Source: Burkholderia sp. Ac-20365
Lineage (GTDB): Bacteria > Pseudomonadota > Gammaproteobacteria > Burkholderiales > Burkholderiaceae
DNA length: 64,000 bases
Reading direction: 5' to 3'
NCBI RefSeq assembly: GCF_017104715.1
Contig: NZ_JAAGPI010000012.1
Location: 1 to 64,000 of the forward strand
Positions 9,057-17,079 of the stretch are shown here, piece after piece; the first letter of the stretch is position 1, and each line of letters begins with the position of its first letter. The notes below the pieces were generated by a model. It was not told the DNA's origin, did not search any database, and saw only the letters and a list, made by a program, of their open reading frames with translations. Both the position numbers and the translations under genes were made by a program.

Positions 9057-10472
9057 TTATTGAATTCCCGGGTGTTGTGCCGGATACCTTGCTTGTGGAC
9101 TCACTTTCGTGAGTAATTGCATCAACTCGGGAATGGTGTGTTCTTCGAGTTTCGCAACCATATCGATGATCTGCCCGCGCAATGTTTCATCTGCATAGGG
9201 CTCGCTTAGCCAGTTGAATTTCTCGACGGTCCGCTCCCATGTAAACGGATTGTCGAGACCGCCTTCAAAGCCGACGTGTTCCTTCGACACCACGCGGCCG
9301 TCGCGGCAGCGGATCGTAATGCGTGTATTCAATGCCTGCGGATACTGGGCGGAAAATGCGGCATCAGGACGTACCGTCACTTTCTTCAGTAACGCTTGCG
9401 CATCGGCGGCCTGCACGCGCGCCGGTTCCAGTTGCGCGGGTCCGACCTGATCGTCGAGCAACGCTGCCGCAATCAGGTACTTGAGGTTGTAGTCCGCCTG
9501 CTCTTTCGTTTGCGGATTGTCTTTGGCACCGAAACCGCCACCGCCCGCAATGTCGTAGCCCATCTGGAAGATGTCGCACGTTACGTCTTCGATGTCATCG
9601 CCCGTGATGCCGTGCGCGCGCTTCAATTCCAGCGTCGCTTCGAGCACAGGCTGGCCGTGAATCAGCGAGCAGTATTTCTTCATCACGGTTTGATGAACCA
9701 CGTCGAGGCGCGGATCTTCCCAGTTCACGTCGAGCGGCTGGTCGAACATGCGCACGAGACCGTTTGGTCCTTCGAAAAGACGTAGTGGCCCGGTAAAGCC
9801 GCGCTTTGCCAGTGACGCCGAATAAACGGCCCGCATGCACGTGATGCCCGGCGAAAAGCCCTTCCAGTACGACACAGGTTCGGAATGCACGCAGGACAGG
9901 GAGACATTGTCGACGGTTGCAATGGCGATGGCGTGCGCGATTTGCTCCGCGTCGAGACCCAGCAGCTTTCCCGAAGCAGCCGCCGACGACATCGCGAGTT
10001 GGATCGCGTGATTGAAGCCTTTCGCCATGACCGGAACGATCGCCGTAATGCGACAGCCAATTTCATACGCCACGGCCAGTGCGAGCATGAACGATTCGCC
10101 ATCTGCCGATGCATGCTCGGCGGCAGCCAGTACGCCGCCAAAGTTATCGCTCGGATGGCAGAGCCCGCCCGCCGACATATAGCTGTCGAGCAGATCCACG
10201 TAACGCACGAGCGCCGAGTTGTACAACGCGGCCTGATCGGGAGAGGTCGAACCGCCGCCGATCAGCGAACACGTTCCGCCGCTGCGGTATTCATCGAATT
10301 GTTCTCGCAGCGCCTGAAACGGCGTGCCAGGCAATGCGGCAATCGCGCACCCGAGGCTGTCGAGGATATTTCGCTTGAGCAGGTGCCGCGTCTGCGGCGT
10401 CAACTCACTGGAGTGGGCAACGTCGGCGAAGCGGCCGATACGTTCAACAGCCGTAAGCGTACTCATGGGCAT
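9057..10472 (-). CDS. MmgE/PrpD family protein
   Basis: Cytoplasmic protein of about 471 residues of the MmgE/PrpD superfamily, which includes 2-methylcitrate dehydratase, cis-aconitate decarboxylase and iminodisuccinate epimerase. The all-helical domain (about 5-265, 395-445) contains the family's GCAIAALPGTP and SYMSAGGLCHPSDNFGG segments; a lid domain lies at about 270-390. ATG at 10472 is used; ATG at 10466 (MSTLTAVERIG) is also possible and neither has a strong ribosome site. It leads a leftward operon with two tautomerase-family genes and probably the LysR gene. The context suggests catabolism of a carboxylic acid; PrpD itself normally sits with prpB/prpC, which are absent here. Confidence 0.85.
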   Translation of the reverse strand: MPMSTLTAVERIGRFADVAHSSELTPQTRHLLKRNILDSLGCAIAALPGTPFQALREQFDEYRSGGTCSLIGGGSTSPDQAALYNSALVRYVDLLDSYMSAGGLCHPSDNFGGVLAAAEHASADGESFMLALAVAYEIGCRITAIVPVMAKGFNHAIQLAMSSAAASGKLLGLDAEQIAHAIAIATVDNVSLSCVHSEPVSYWKGFSPGITCMRAVYSASLAKRGFTGPLRLFEGPNGLVRMFDQPLDVNWEDPRLDVVHQTVMKKYCSLIHGQPVLEATLELKRAHGITGDDIEDVTCDIFQMGYDIAGGGGFGAKDNPQTKEQADYNLKYLIAAALLDDQVGPAQLEPARVQAADAQALLKKVTVRPDAAFSAQYPQALNTRITIRCRDGRVVSKEHVGFEGGLDNPFTWERTVEKFNWLSEPYADETLRGQIIDMVAKLEEHTIPELMQLLTKVSPQARYPAQHPGIQ

Positions 10473-10696
10473 CAAGGTCTCGCGTGAAGAACGGGTGACT
10501 CAATGTCGCATCCAATATCGATGACATCAAGCGAAGGGTTTCGATACCGCTATCTGTTGCGCTGATAGTCCCGACTAATTTTCAGGCGTCCCTTTTCCCC
10601 TACAAAACGCTACACAGGCGACCTGCAGCAGACACAAACCAGATACATTCACGCGCTTCAATCTTCTGTCGCCATTCACGGAAGAGAACTTTTATC

Positions 10697-11728
10697 GTGT
10701 CGGAAGAATTGTCCAATCGACGCCGCTTCATCTTTGCAGCGGCAGCAAGCGTCGCCGCGTTGGCCGCGCCGGGAGTCATTCCGCAGGCATTTGCCGCTGT
10801 CCCCGCGAAACCGCTAGCCACGCTACCCGTGCGCCAGGTACGCACGGATCTGCTCGACATCGGTTATCACGAAGCCGGCCCCGCCGAAGGCCGCCCGATC
10901 ATTCTGCTGCACGGCTTTCCGTACGACATTCACAGCTACGTTGACGTCGCGCCGATGCTGGCCGAGCAAGGCTTTCGCGTGATCGTGCCGTATCTGCGCG
11001 GCTTCGGAACGACGCGCCTCCTTTCAGCCGATACACCGCGCGCAGGTCAGCAAGCTGCTGTCGGACAGGATGTGATCGAGTTGATGAACGCGCTGGATAT
11101 TCCCGAAGCCGTACTGGCCGGGTATGACTGGGGTGGCCGCGCGGCCTGCGTTGTGGCTGCGATCAAGCCTTCGCGTTGTATCGGCCTTGTGTCCGCGAAC
11201 GGCTATCTGATCCAGGACATCGCCAGGGCAGGCTCGCCGCTGCCGCCTGCTATCGAACATGGGCTTTGGTACCAGTACTATTTTCAGACCGAGCGTGGAC
11301 GGGCGGGACTGCAGGCCAGCCGCCGCGAACTTGCCCACATTCTTTGGAAGAACAATTCGCCGACGTGGCATTTCAGTGAGGCGATGTTCGAGCGTTCGGC
11401 TGCAGCATTCGACAATCCCGACTTCGTGGATATCGTGATCCATTCATATCGGCATCGTCTGGGACTCGCTCCCGGTTATCCGCAATACGACGAGATCGAA
11501 AAGAAGCTCGCTTCGGTTCCGCCCATTACAGTGCCGACCATCACACTCGACGGTCTCGCCGATGGCGTCATTCCCGCCACTGACGGCCGCGCATCCGCGG
11601 CGAATTTCACTGGCTATCGTGTTCACCGGCAGATTCCGGATGCGGGCCACAATCTGCCGCAAGAAGCGCCAAAGGCATTCGCCGATGCTTGCGCAGAACT
11701 TGCGCGCAACGGAAAGTGGAGAACCTGA
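10697..11728 (+). CDS. Tat-exported alpha/beta hydrolase (epoxide hydrolase/dehalogenase type)
   Basis: Protein of 343 residues. The N-terminus has a twin-arginine signal (SNRRRFIFAAAASVAALAAP, cleavage near AFA-AVP). The mature part is an alpha/beta hydrolase: oxyanion region LLHGFPYD, nucleophile elbow GYDWGGR with Asp instead of Ser, and the C-terminal His in DAGHNLPQE. An Asp nucleophile is typical of epoxide hydrolases and haloalkane dehalogenases. GTG at 10697 is chosen because GGAAGAGAAC lies just before it. It is divergent from the MmgE/PrpD operon, so both may share a LysR-controlled region. Probably periplasmic; substrate unknown. Confidence 0.88.
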   Translation: MSEELSNRRRFIFAAAASVAALAAPGVIPQAFAAVPAKPLATLPVRQVRTDLLDIGYHEAGPAEGRPIILLHGFPYDIHSYVDVAPMLAEQGFRVIVPYLRGFGTTRLLSADTPRAGQQAAVGQDVIELMNALDIPEAVLAGYDWGGRAACVVAAIKPSRCIGLVSANGYLIQDIARAGSPLPPAIEHGLWYQYYFQTERGRAGLQASRRELAHILWKNNSPTWHFSEAMFERSAAAFDNPDFVDIVIHSYRHRLGLAPGYPQYDEIEKKLASVPPITVPTITLDGLADGVIPATDGRASAANFTGYRVHRQIPDAGHNLPQEAPKAFADACAELARNGKWRT

Positions 11729-11734
11729 AATGCA

Positions 11735-11761
11735 AAAGCGCGCGCATGCAGCGCGCGCTTT
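11735..11761. terminator. Hairpin terminator after the hydrolase gene
   Basis: Perfect 11-bp arms (AAAGCGCGCGC and its complement) with the 5-base loop ATGCA. The ends are A/T runs on both strands, so it may work in both directions between the convergent hydrolase gene and the small frameshifted gene. Confidence 0.65.
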
Positions 11762-11781
11762 GCGTATTCAGAAGGTCTGAC

Positions 11782-12107
11782 TTATGGACGGGCGTAAATC
11801 GGTCCCAGACCAACCGCGTCATGCGCTTTCGCGGACGCTCCAGCAGCCGAAGCGGATTCGCCCGCAGCGCCATAAGAACTATTCACGATGCTCATCTGCG
11901 CATCGACTCGCGCCTGGGTATCGCTTTGCATACCGGGTACATTCGGATACCTAACCCGCGATTTCTTCACCGCGCCACGCGCGCCGCTGTTTTACGACGC
12001 TTCAGCTGCGTGCCAATCGCCGTCACCAGATCGCACTGAACGGGATGCGTGACTTCGATCGCAAGACCGCCTGCAAGAAAGAAGAAGATTGCCAAAAGCC
12101 GTTTCAT
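11782..12107 (-). pseudogene. Small exported protein gene, apparently frameshifted
   Basis: ATG at 12107 is preceded by an excellent GGAGG 6 bases upstream and opens a frame coding MKRLLAIFFFLAGGLAIEV..., a plausible signal peptide, which stops after 46 residues at 11967. Overlapping that stop, a second frame (from GTG at 11970) continues with VRYPNVPGMQSDTQARVDAQ and ends ...LGPIYARP at 11782. The two pieces together look like one exported small protein of about 105 residues broken by a +1 or -1 shift, or two overlapping translationally coupled genes. I do not recognise the family with confidence. Confidence 0.5.
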
Positions 12108-12287
12108 GATTGCCTCCAACATTGATTCACATCTTTGTTATAGCGCAGGCCATGCGTGCAATTGTGTCCCAATGTATCTCGTCGCTCTTCTGATACAAGA
12201 CGATTCAAACACACGACATCGCGACACAGCCGAGATACGCGCGAACGGTTCAATACGGTCATGTCTTTCAACCCAAAGGACGCCGAC

Positions 12288-12839
12288 ATGCTCAACCGGA
12301 TCAAAACCCTGACCGCCGTCGTTGCAATCGCTGCCGTTGCCGGATTGGGCGCGCTCGTCGCCAATAGCGGCGCTGCACCTGCCGCTCCCATCGAAAAGAA
12401 TCGCCCTGCGCCGGAATTCGCGGGTATCGATCAATGGCTGAATTCACCGCCGCTGACAATGCAGCAATTGCGCGGAAAGGTTGTGCTGGTCGACTTCTGG
12501 ACATACACGTGCATCAACTGCGTGCATACACTGCCGCATGTCGAGAAGCTTTATCAGAAGTACAAGGACCAGGGGCTGGTCGTGGTCGGCGTGCACACGC
12601 CCGAATACGCATTCGAGCACGAGACGAAGAAGGTCAAGGCAGCGATTGCCGAATACGGGTTGCACTATCCCGTCGCGCAAGATAACCAGTACGCGACGTG
12701 GAATGCCTACGGCAATCAGTACTGGCCGGCGGTCTATCTGATCGACAAGCAGGGGCACCTCGTCTATAGCCACTATGGCGAAGGCGATTATGACCAGATC
12801 GAAGCCGCTGTCCGCGAGCAGCTGGCGCGCGCGGGTTGA
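12288..12839 (+). CDS. TlpA-like thioredoxin-fold protein, membrane-anchored or secreted
   Basis: Protein of 183 residues. An N-terminal hydrophobic segment (about 8-26) serves as signal or anchor. The thioredoxin-like domain (about 40-180) has the active site YTCINCVHTLP, a CxxC motif in the redoxin/TlpA arrangement, and the cis-Pro segment WPAVYLIDKQG. Members of this group exchange disulfides or act as peroxidase-like proteins in the periplasm. ATG at 12288 is preceded by AAAGGA at 8 bases; upstream in-frame ATG at 12261 is less well placed. Monocistronic and convergent with the desulfhydrase gene. Confidence 0.85.
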   Translation: MLNRIKTLTAVVAIAAVAGLGALVANSGAAPAAPIEKNRPAPEFAGIDQWLNSPPLTMQQLRGKVVLVDFWTYTCINCVHTLPHVEKLYQKYKDQGLVVVGVHTPEYAFEHETKKVKAAIAEYGLHYPVAQDNQYATWNAYGNQYWPAVYLIDKQGHLVYSHYGEGDYDQIEAAVREQLARAG

Positions 12840-12871
12840 GTGCCGCTTTGGAGATCAGGGCGCGGCGCGAT

Positions 12872-13888
12872 TCATTCGAACGCGCTGCGATACGCGTACA
12901 GCCCCGGCAAACCGCCCGTCATCAGGAACAGAACCTTCGAGCCTCGCGCGATCGTTCCGTTTCTGATGTCGTGCAGCAGGCCTGCGAATGCCTTCCCGCT
13001 ATAGACGGGATCGAGCAGCAGGCCTTCTGTGGTTGCCAGAAGCCGCACGGCTTCGCGCATTGCATCGGTGGGAATGCCGTAGCCCTCGCCGCGTTGGCCG
13101 TCCGCAACGATCACGCTCTCAATGGGAAAAGGCGCGTCGGGCCGCAGCAGCGCGAACGTTTCTTTCGCTTTCAACTGCGTATTCGACAGGGTGTTGTCAT
13201 GAGTCGCCAGCACGTTGTACGAAACGACACGCGTAGGGTTTTCGCCCATCGCCAGCAAACCGGCGACGAGGCCCGCCTGCGTGCCGCCACTCCCGTTGGA
13301 TATCGCAATGCGGTCGAAGGAAACGCCCAATGTATGCGCCTGTTCGAGAATTTCAGCCGCACATGCCGCGTAGCCGAGATTGCCGACAGCCGACGATCCG
13401 CCCATCGGCGCGACATACACGTTGCGCCCGGCCTTGCGCAATTCGTCCGTGCGATTTTGCGCGAATGCCATTGCGTCGGCATTGCCCGGCAGATCGTGAA
13501 CGCGCGCACCAAGCAATGCATCGAGCAGCACATTGCCGTTGTGGATGTAATCGTCGTCTTCGCGCGGCACCATGCGGGTCAGCACGAGCTCGCACTGAAG
13601 CCCGGCGCGCGCCGCAGCCGCCGCCGTAAGCCGCGCGTGATTCGATTGACGCGCGCCGACCGTGATGATCGTGTCCGCGCCTTGCGCGAGCGCCTCGCCC
13701 AGCAGAAATTCGAGCTTTCTCAGCTTGCTGCCGCCGCCGCCGAGACCCATGAGGTCGTCACGCTTGACGTAGATATCCACGTCACCGACCTGCTTGCTCA
13801 GGCGGCTGAGGTACTGGACAGGCGTAGGGCCTTCGATCAATGAGTAACGGGGAAATGCGGTGAGATCGAGAGAAGGTGCGTTGGACAT
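12872..13888 (-). CDS. PLP-dependent D-cysteine desulfhydrase / L-cysteate sulfo-lyase family enzyme
   Basis: Protein of 338 residues of PLP fold type II. The PLP Lys lies in GGGGSKLRKLEFLLGEAL, followed by the substrate-binding QSNHARLTAAAAARAG and the phosphate-cup stretch SNGSGGTQAGLVAG. These motifs fit the ACC deaminase/D-cysteine desulfhydrase group. Sequence alone does not separate DcyD (D-Cys to pyruvate, sulfide and ammonia) from CuyA-type lyases. The Lys neighbour is Leu rather than the usual Thr/Ala (SKLRKLE), which might matter for specificity. Monocistronic, reading away from the bufferin promoter region. Confidence 0.85.
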   Translation of the reverse strand: MSNAPSLDLTAFPRYSLIEGPTPVQYLSRLSKQVGDVDIYVKRDDLMGLGGGGSKLRKLEFLLGEALAQGADTIITVGARQSNHARLTAAAAARAGLQCELVLTRMVPREDDDYIHNGNVLLDALLGARVHDLPGNADAMAFAQNRTDELRKAGRNVYVAPMGGSSAVGNLGYAACAAEILEQAHTLGVSFDRIAISNGSGGTQAGLVAGLLAMGENPTRVVSYNVLATHDNTLSNTQLKAKETFALLRPDAPFPIESVIVADGQRGEGYGIPTDAMREAVRLLATTEGLLLDPVYSGKAFAGLLHDIRNGTIARGSKVLFLMTGGLPGLYAYRSAFE

Positions 13889-14127
13889 GCAAATGTCTCC
13901 ATATAACGGCGTATTGCGTGGCGCAGATGTTAGCGCATCGCCGCGCGTGCCGCATGTCGTGCGCCACAGGAATCAATGCCAGACAAGATTGAACATCAGG
14001 AAACAGTCGATGAAAACTCTACGCTCTATTGCACGTGTATTTGCGGACTCATGGCCCGGCTTTCCGCTTTCGCTCGCCGAATCCGGCCAGATGATCGCAT
14101 TCCATGCCATTCCCCTTTTACATATAT

Positions 14128-14209
14128 ATCGCACGCGATTTACTCGCAACCGATTGACAAATTACGCAAGCCCAGTATCATCACGCATCAGATTACATCG
14201 CACACGATC
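14128..14209 (+). promoter_or_regulatory. Promoter and paired candidate operators of the bufferin cluster
   Basis: TTGACA (14154-14159) and TATCAT (14176-14181) lie 16 bases apart and match a sigma-70 type promoter, 60 bases before the BufA1 start. Two related 13-bp sites flank it: ATCGCACGCGATT (14128-14140) and ATCGCACACGATC (14197-14209). One is upstream of the -35 and the other downstream of the -10, a spacing that fits a repressor or metal sensor. The rest of 13889-14241 is AT-rich and empty. No regulator gene is next to the cluster. Confidence 0.55.
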
Positions 14210-14241
14210 TAATTAACTTTCACCACTCTTAGGAGATGAAT

Positions 14242-14520
14242 ATGCAAAGCACTCGCGCAAAACTCGCCGCTACCGTCGCCCTGTCACTCACGGTCCTTGC
14301 AACCAGCGCCCATGCCGGTTCCGAGCAGGCCAAACCGCAAGAGAAATGCTTTGGTGTGTCGCTCGCCGGCAAGAACGATTGCGCAGCCGGTCCTGGCACG
14401 AGCTGCGCCGGCACATCGAAAGTCGACTATCAGGGCGACGCATTCGTCATGGTCGACAAGGGCACCTGCACGAACATCAAGACGCCGAAGGGCTTCGGCT
14501 CGCTGAAGGCGAAATCGTGA
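14242..14520 (+). CDS. bufA1: BufA1-type bufferin precursor (DUF2282)
   Basis: Small exported protein of 92 residues: signal peptide with cleavage near AHA-GSE, then a mature part with four Cys in the DUF2282 arrangement (EKCFGVSLAGKNDC, GTSCAGTSKVDY, KGTCTNI). DUF2282 proteins are BufA-type precursors of bufferins: RiPPs whose Cys are modified by the MNIO enzyme BufB with BufC, exported to the periplasm, where they bind copper. ATG at 14242 is chosen over ATG at 14236 because AGGAG (14231-14235) has the right spacing. The gene leads the cluster and overlaps the DoxX start by one base (TGATG). Confidence 0.9.
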   Translation: MQSTRAKLAATVALSLTVLATSAHAGSEQAKPQEKCFGVSLAGKNDCAAGPGTSCAGTSKVDYQGDAFVMVDKGTCTNIKTPKGFGSLKAKS

Positions 14521-14960
14521 TGCTGAATTCCGAAGCCAACGCAGCGCGCCTGTCGCGTGTGCTGCCGCCCGCGCTGTTGCTGCTCGTGGCGCGCGTCGGC
14601 ATCGCGGCAACCTTCTTTCTGTCAGGACGCACGAAAGTACAAGGCCTGCTGACGATCAAGCCATCGACGTACGCGCTGTTCCGTTCGGAATATGCGTTGC
14701 CGCTGATTCCCCCCGAGCTGGCCGCGCATCTCGCGACGTATGCGGAACATCTGTGCCCGATCCTGCTCGTGCTGGGTCTCGTCACACGCCCGGCCGCATT
14801 CGTATTGCTGGGCATGACGGCCGTGATCGAGATCTTCGTCTATCCCGACGCATGGCCGACGCATCTGAGCTGGGCTGGTCTGCTTCTTCCGCTCATTGTT
14901 CATGGCGCAGGAGACTGGTCGCTCGATCATCTGCTGGGCCGCTCGCGCAACGCGAACTAA
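14520..14960 (+). CDS. DoxX family membrane protein of the bufferin cluster
   Basis: Integral membrane protein of 146 residues with four predicted helices (about 14-34, 62-85, 88-108, 115-132). The N-terminal half (LLLVARVGIAATFFLSGRTK) and the later LCPILLVLGLVTRPAAFVLL are typical of DoxX. DoxX proteins occur in many bufferin loci (named BufD in some), possibly with redox or quinone roles at the inner membrane. The start ATG overlaps the bufA1 stop (TGATG), so the two are translationally coupled. Confidence 0.88.
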   Translation: MLNSEANAARLSRVLPPALLLLVARVGIAATFFLSGRTKVQGLLTIKPSTYALFRSEYALPLIPPELAAHLATYAEHLCPILLVLGLVTRPAAFVLLGMTAVIEIFVYPDAWPTHLSWAGLLLPLIVHGAGDWSLDHLLGRSRNAN

Positions 14961-15032
14961 TTCACGTTCAGCAGCGTTACCCGCTACACGATTTCAACCT
15001 CGAGGCCCGCGTGGCCTGCATTCAAAAACACT

Positions 15033-15803
15033 ATGCGCATTCTTTCGACTTTGACCTTCGCCGCAGCCGCGCTCGCCGTTTCAGGCGCAACGTTCGCCGC
15101 TGCACCTGATGCACCCACGCCGCCCGGCGTGAAGAACATCGTGATCGTCCACGGCGCGTTCACCGATGGCTCCGGCTGGCGCGCGGTGCACGACATTCTG
15201 ATCCACAAGGGCTACAACGTCCGCATCGTCCAGCCGCCGATGACGACGCTCGCAGAAGACGTCGCCGCCACCAGCAACGCCGTGATCGGACAGACAGGCC
15301 CCGTCGTGCTGGTTGGCCACGGCTATGGCGGCTCCGTCATTACGGAAGCGGGTGCGCGCCCGAAGGTGAAGGCGCTCGTGTACGTCGCTGCGTTTCAGCC
15401 CGATGTCGGCGAAAGCGTGACGCAACTGGAAGGCTCGATGCCGAAACTCACGGACGGCGTCGTGAAGACGATCGACGGCCACTACTACTTCGACCCCGCG
15501 AAATACGGCACGGATTACGCCGGCGATCTCGTCTCGAACCGCACCGACTTCATGGCGGTATCGCAAGTGACGGCCACGGTCGCGACGTTCGCATCTGCGC
15601 CCTTCACGGTTGCGTGGCACAACAAGCCGACCTACGGCATCGTCGCGACCGACGACCGCGTGATCAACCCGGACCTGCAACGCTGGATGTACAAGCGCGC
15701 CGGGTCGAAAGTCACGGAAGTGAAGGCCAGCCATGCGATCGAAATTTCGCAGCCTGAAGCGGTCGCGAAGGTCATCGAAGAAGCGGCGCTGAACGCGAAG
15801 TAA
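15033..15803 (+). CDS. Exported alpha/beta hydrolase-fold protein lacking the nucleophile Ser
   Basis: Protein of 256 residues with a signal peptide (about 1-22, AFA/AAP region) and an alpha/beta hydrolase fold: IVIVHGAFTDGSGWR at the start, the elbow VLVGHGYGGSVITEAG, and the final His in VKASHAIEISQPEAV. In related proteins the elbow reads GHSYGG; here the nucleophile position codes Gly (GGC). The family is common as an exported hydrolase in Proteobacteria. It lies 72 bases after doxX and 74 before bufA2, so it is inside the bufferin cluster. It is likely a non-catalytic or altered member; a binding or chaperone role is speculation. Confidence 0.85.
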   Translation: MRILSTLTFAAAALAVSGATFAAAPDAPTPPGVKNIVIVHGAFTDGSGWRAVHDILIHKGYNVRIVQPPMTTLAEDVAATSNAVIGQTGPVVLVGHGYGGSVITEAGARPKVKALVYVAAFQPDVGESVTQLEGSMPKLTDGVVKTIDGHYYFDPAKYGTDYAGDLVSNRTDFMAVSQVTATVATFASAPFTVAWHNKPTYGIVATDDRVINPDLQRWMYKRAGSKVTEVKASHAIEISQPEAVAKVIEEAALNAK

Positions 15804-15877
15804 GCAGCGCGCCCTTTCACGCAACACACGTGCAACACACACGCAACCCATTTCATTCAACCCACCATGGAGCAACC

Positions 15878-16147
15878 ATGAACAGCAACGTCAAATCCCG
15901 CGTCAGCTTCGCTGCAGCCGCAGCCCTCCTCGCCCTCGCATCGGCGACCGTCGCCACCTCCGCGAGCGCCGCTACGGGCGAGCAACCCGGCCGCTGCTAC
16001 GGCGTCAATGCATGCAAGGGCCAGGCGCTCTGCGCGACCGCACACAACGACTGCAAGGGCCTCAACAGCTGCAAGGGCAAGGGCGTAGTCGTGAAGACCC
16101 CGAGCGAATGCCTGTCGCTTGGCGGCACGCTGACGGAACCGAAGTAA
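15878..16147 (+). CDS. bufA2: BufA2-type bufferin precursor
   Basis: Exported protein of 89 residues: long signal peptide (cleavage near ASA-ATG) and a short Cys-rich mature part with six Cys (GRCYGVNACKGQALC, NDCKGLNSCKGKG, PSECLSLGG). This matches BufA2-type bufferin precursors, distinct from the four-Cys BufA1 upstream. The N-terminal signal would route the modified peptide to the periplasm. GGAG precedes ATG at 15878. It is followed by a strong terminator before bufB, suggesting precursor made in excess of the enzymes. Confidence 0.9.
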   Translation: MNSNVKSRVSFAAAAALLALASATVATSASAATGEQPGRCYGVNACKGQALCATAHNDCKGLNSCKGKGVVVKTPSECLSLGGTLTEPK

Positions 16148-16155
16148 GTTCCATG

Positions 16156-16190
16156 CTGGCCCGGTTGCACATAACCGGGCCAGTTCTTTT
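16156..16190 (+). terminator. Intercistronic rho-independent terminator between bufA2 and bufB
   Basis: Perfect 11-bp stem (CTGGCCCGGTT, loop GCACAT, AACCGGGCCAG) followed by TTCTTTT. It starts 9 bases after the bufA2 stop and ends 29 bases before the bufB start, so it should attenuate read-through into bufBC. Confidence 0.85.
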
Positions 16191-16218
16191 ATCGACACTT
16201 CGCAGCCGCGTTCGACTC

Positions 16219-17079
16219 ATGCTCACTCCCAGTCCCCGCTTTGCAGGCTATGGTCTCGGCCTGCGCAAGGAACACTATCGCGACTTCCTGGAAACGGACG
16301 TTCCCGTCGATTTCGTCGAAGTCATTTCCGAGAACTTCATGGTCGATGGCGGACAGCCGCGCGATATTCTTCGCCGCGTGCGCGAGAAGCATCCCGTCGT
16401 GCTGCATGGCGTGTCGATGTCGATCGGCTCGGCGGACGGCGTCGATCGTGACTATCTGCGCCGCCTGAAGTCGCTCGTAGACGATATCGATCCGCTGTTC
16501 GTATCCGATCATCTGAGCTGGTCGCGCATTGGCCGCTTCAATTCGCACGACCTGCTGCCCGTTCCCTATACCGACGAAGCGCTCGATACCGTCTGCGCGA
16601 ATATCGACGTTGCACAGAACGCACTCGGCCGCCAGATGCTGCTCGAAAACCCGTCCAGCTATCTCGCGTTCGACGGCGCGACGATGACCGAGTGGGAATT
16701 CATCTCGGCAATGTCGCAACGCACAGGCTGTGGACTGCTGCTCGACGTGAACAATATCTTCGTGAGCGCGACCAATCATGGTTTCGATGCGCTTGCCTAT
16801 CTCGACGGCTTGCCCCTCGATCGCGTGCATCAGATCCATCTGGCGGGACATTCGCAAGGACGCGATCTGCTGATCGATACGCATGACAGCCCTGTGTGCG
16901 ACGAAGTCTGGACGCTTTATGCCAACGCGATCGCGCGGCTGGGTCCGGTCGCGACGATGATTGAACGCGATGGCAATGTGCCGCCGTTGAATGAGTTGCT
17001 GCAGGAATTGTGGATCGCGCGCAAGCTCGGTGCGAATGCGCAGAATGCGCGCGACACGCATATTGCGGAGGCCGCATGA
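16219..17079 (+). CDS. bufB: BufB, MNIO family (DUF692) peptide-modifying oxidase
   Basis: Protein of 286 residues of the multinuclear non-heme iron oxidase family (DUF692), a TIM barrel that oxidises Cys in precursor peptides. Candidate iron ligands and core motifs are visible: VEVISENFM, SDHLSW, LLENPSSYL, LLDVNNIF, HLAGHS, DTHDSPV and IERDGNVPPL. It begins GYGLGLRKEHYRDF, as in the family. I chose ATG at 16219, the start fitting family length; an in-frame ATG at 16153 lies inside the terminator stem. The start has only a weak ribosome site. It overlaps bufC by four bases (ATGA). Confidence 0.92.
   Translation: MLTPSPRFAGYGLGLRKEHYRDFLETDVPVDFVEVISENFMVDGGQPRDILRRVREKHPVVLHGVSMSIGSADGVDRDYLRRLKSLVDDIDPLFVSDHLSWSRIGRFNSHDLLPVPYTDEALDTVCANIDVAQNALGRQMLLENPSSYLAFDGATMTEWEFISAMSQRTGCGLLLDVNNIFVSATNHGFDALAYLDGLPLDRVHQIHLAGHSQGRDLLIDTHDSPVCDEVWTLYANAIARLGPVATMIERDGNVPPLNELLQELWIARKLGANAQNARDTHIAEAA

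Noticed and set aside
9057..10472. 2-methylcitrate dehydratase PrpD itself
   Set aside because: No prpB/prpC genes nearby and tautomerase neighbours instead; only family-level call is justified.
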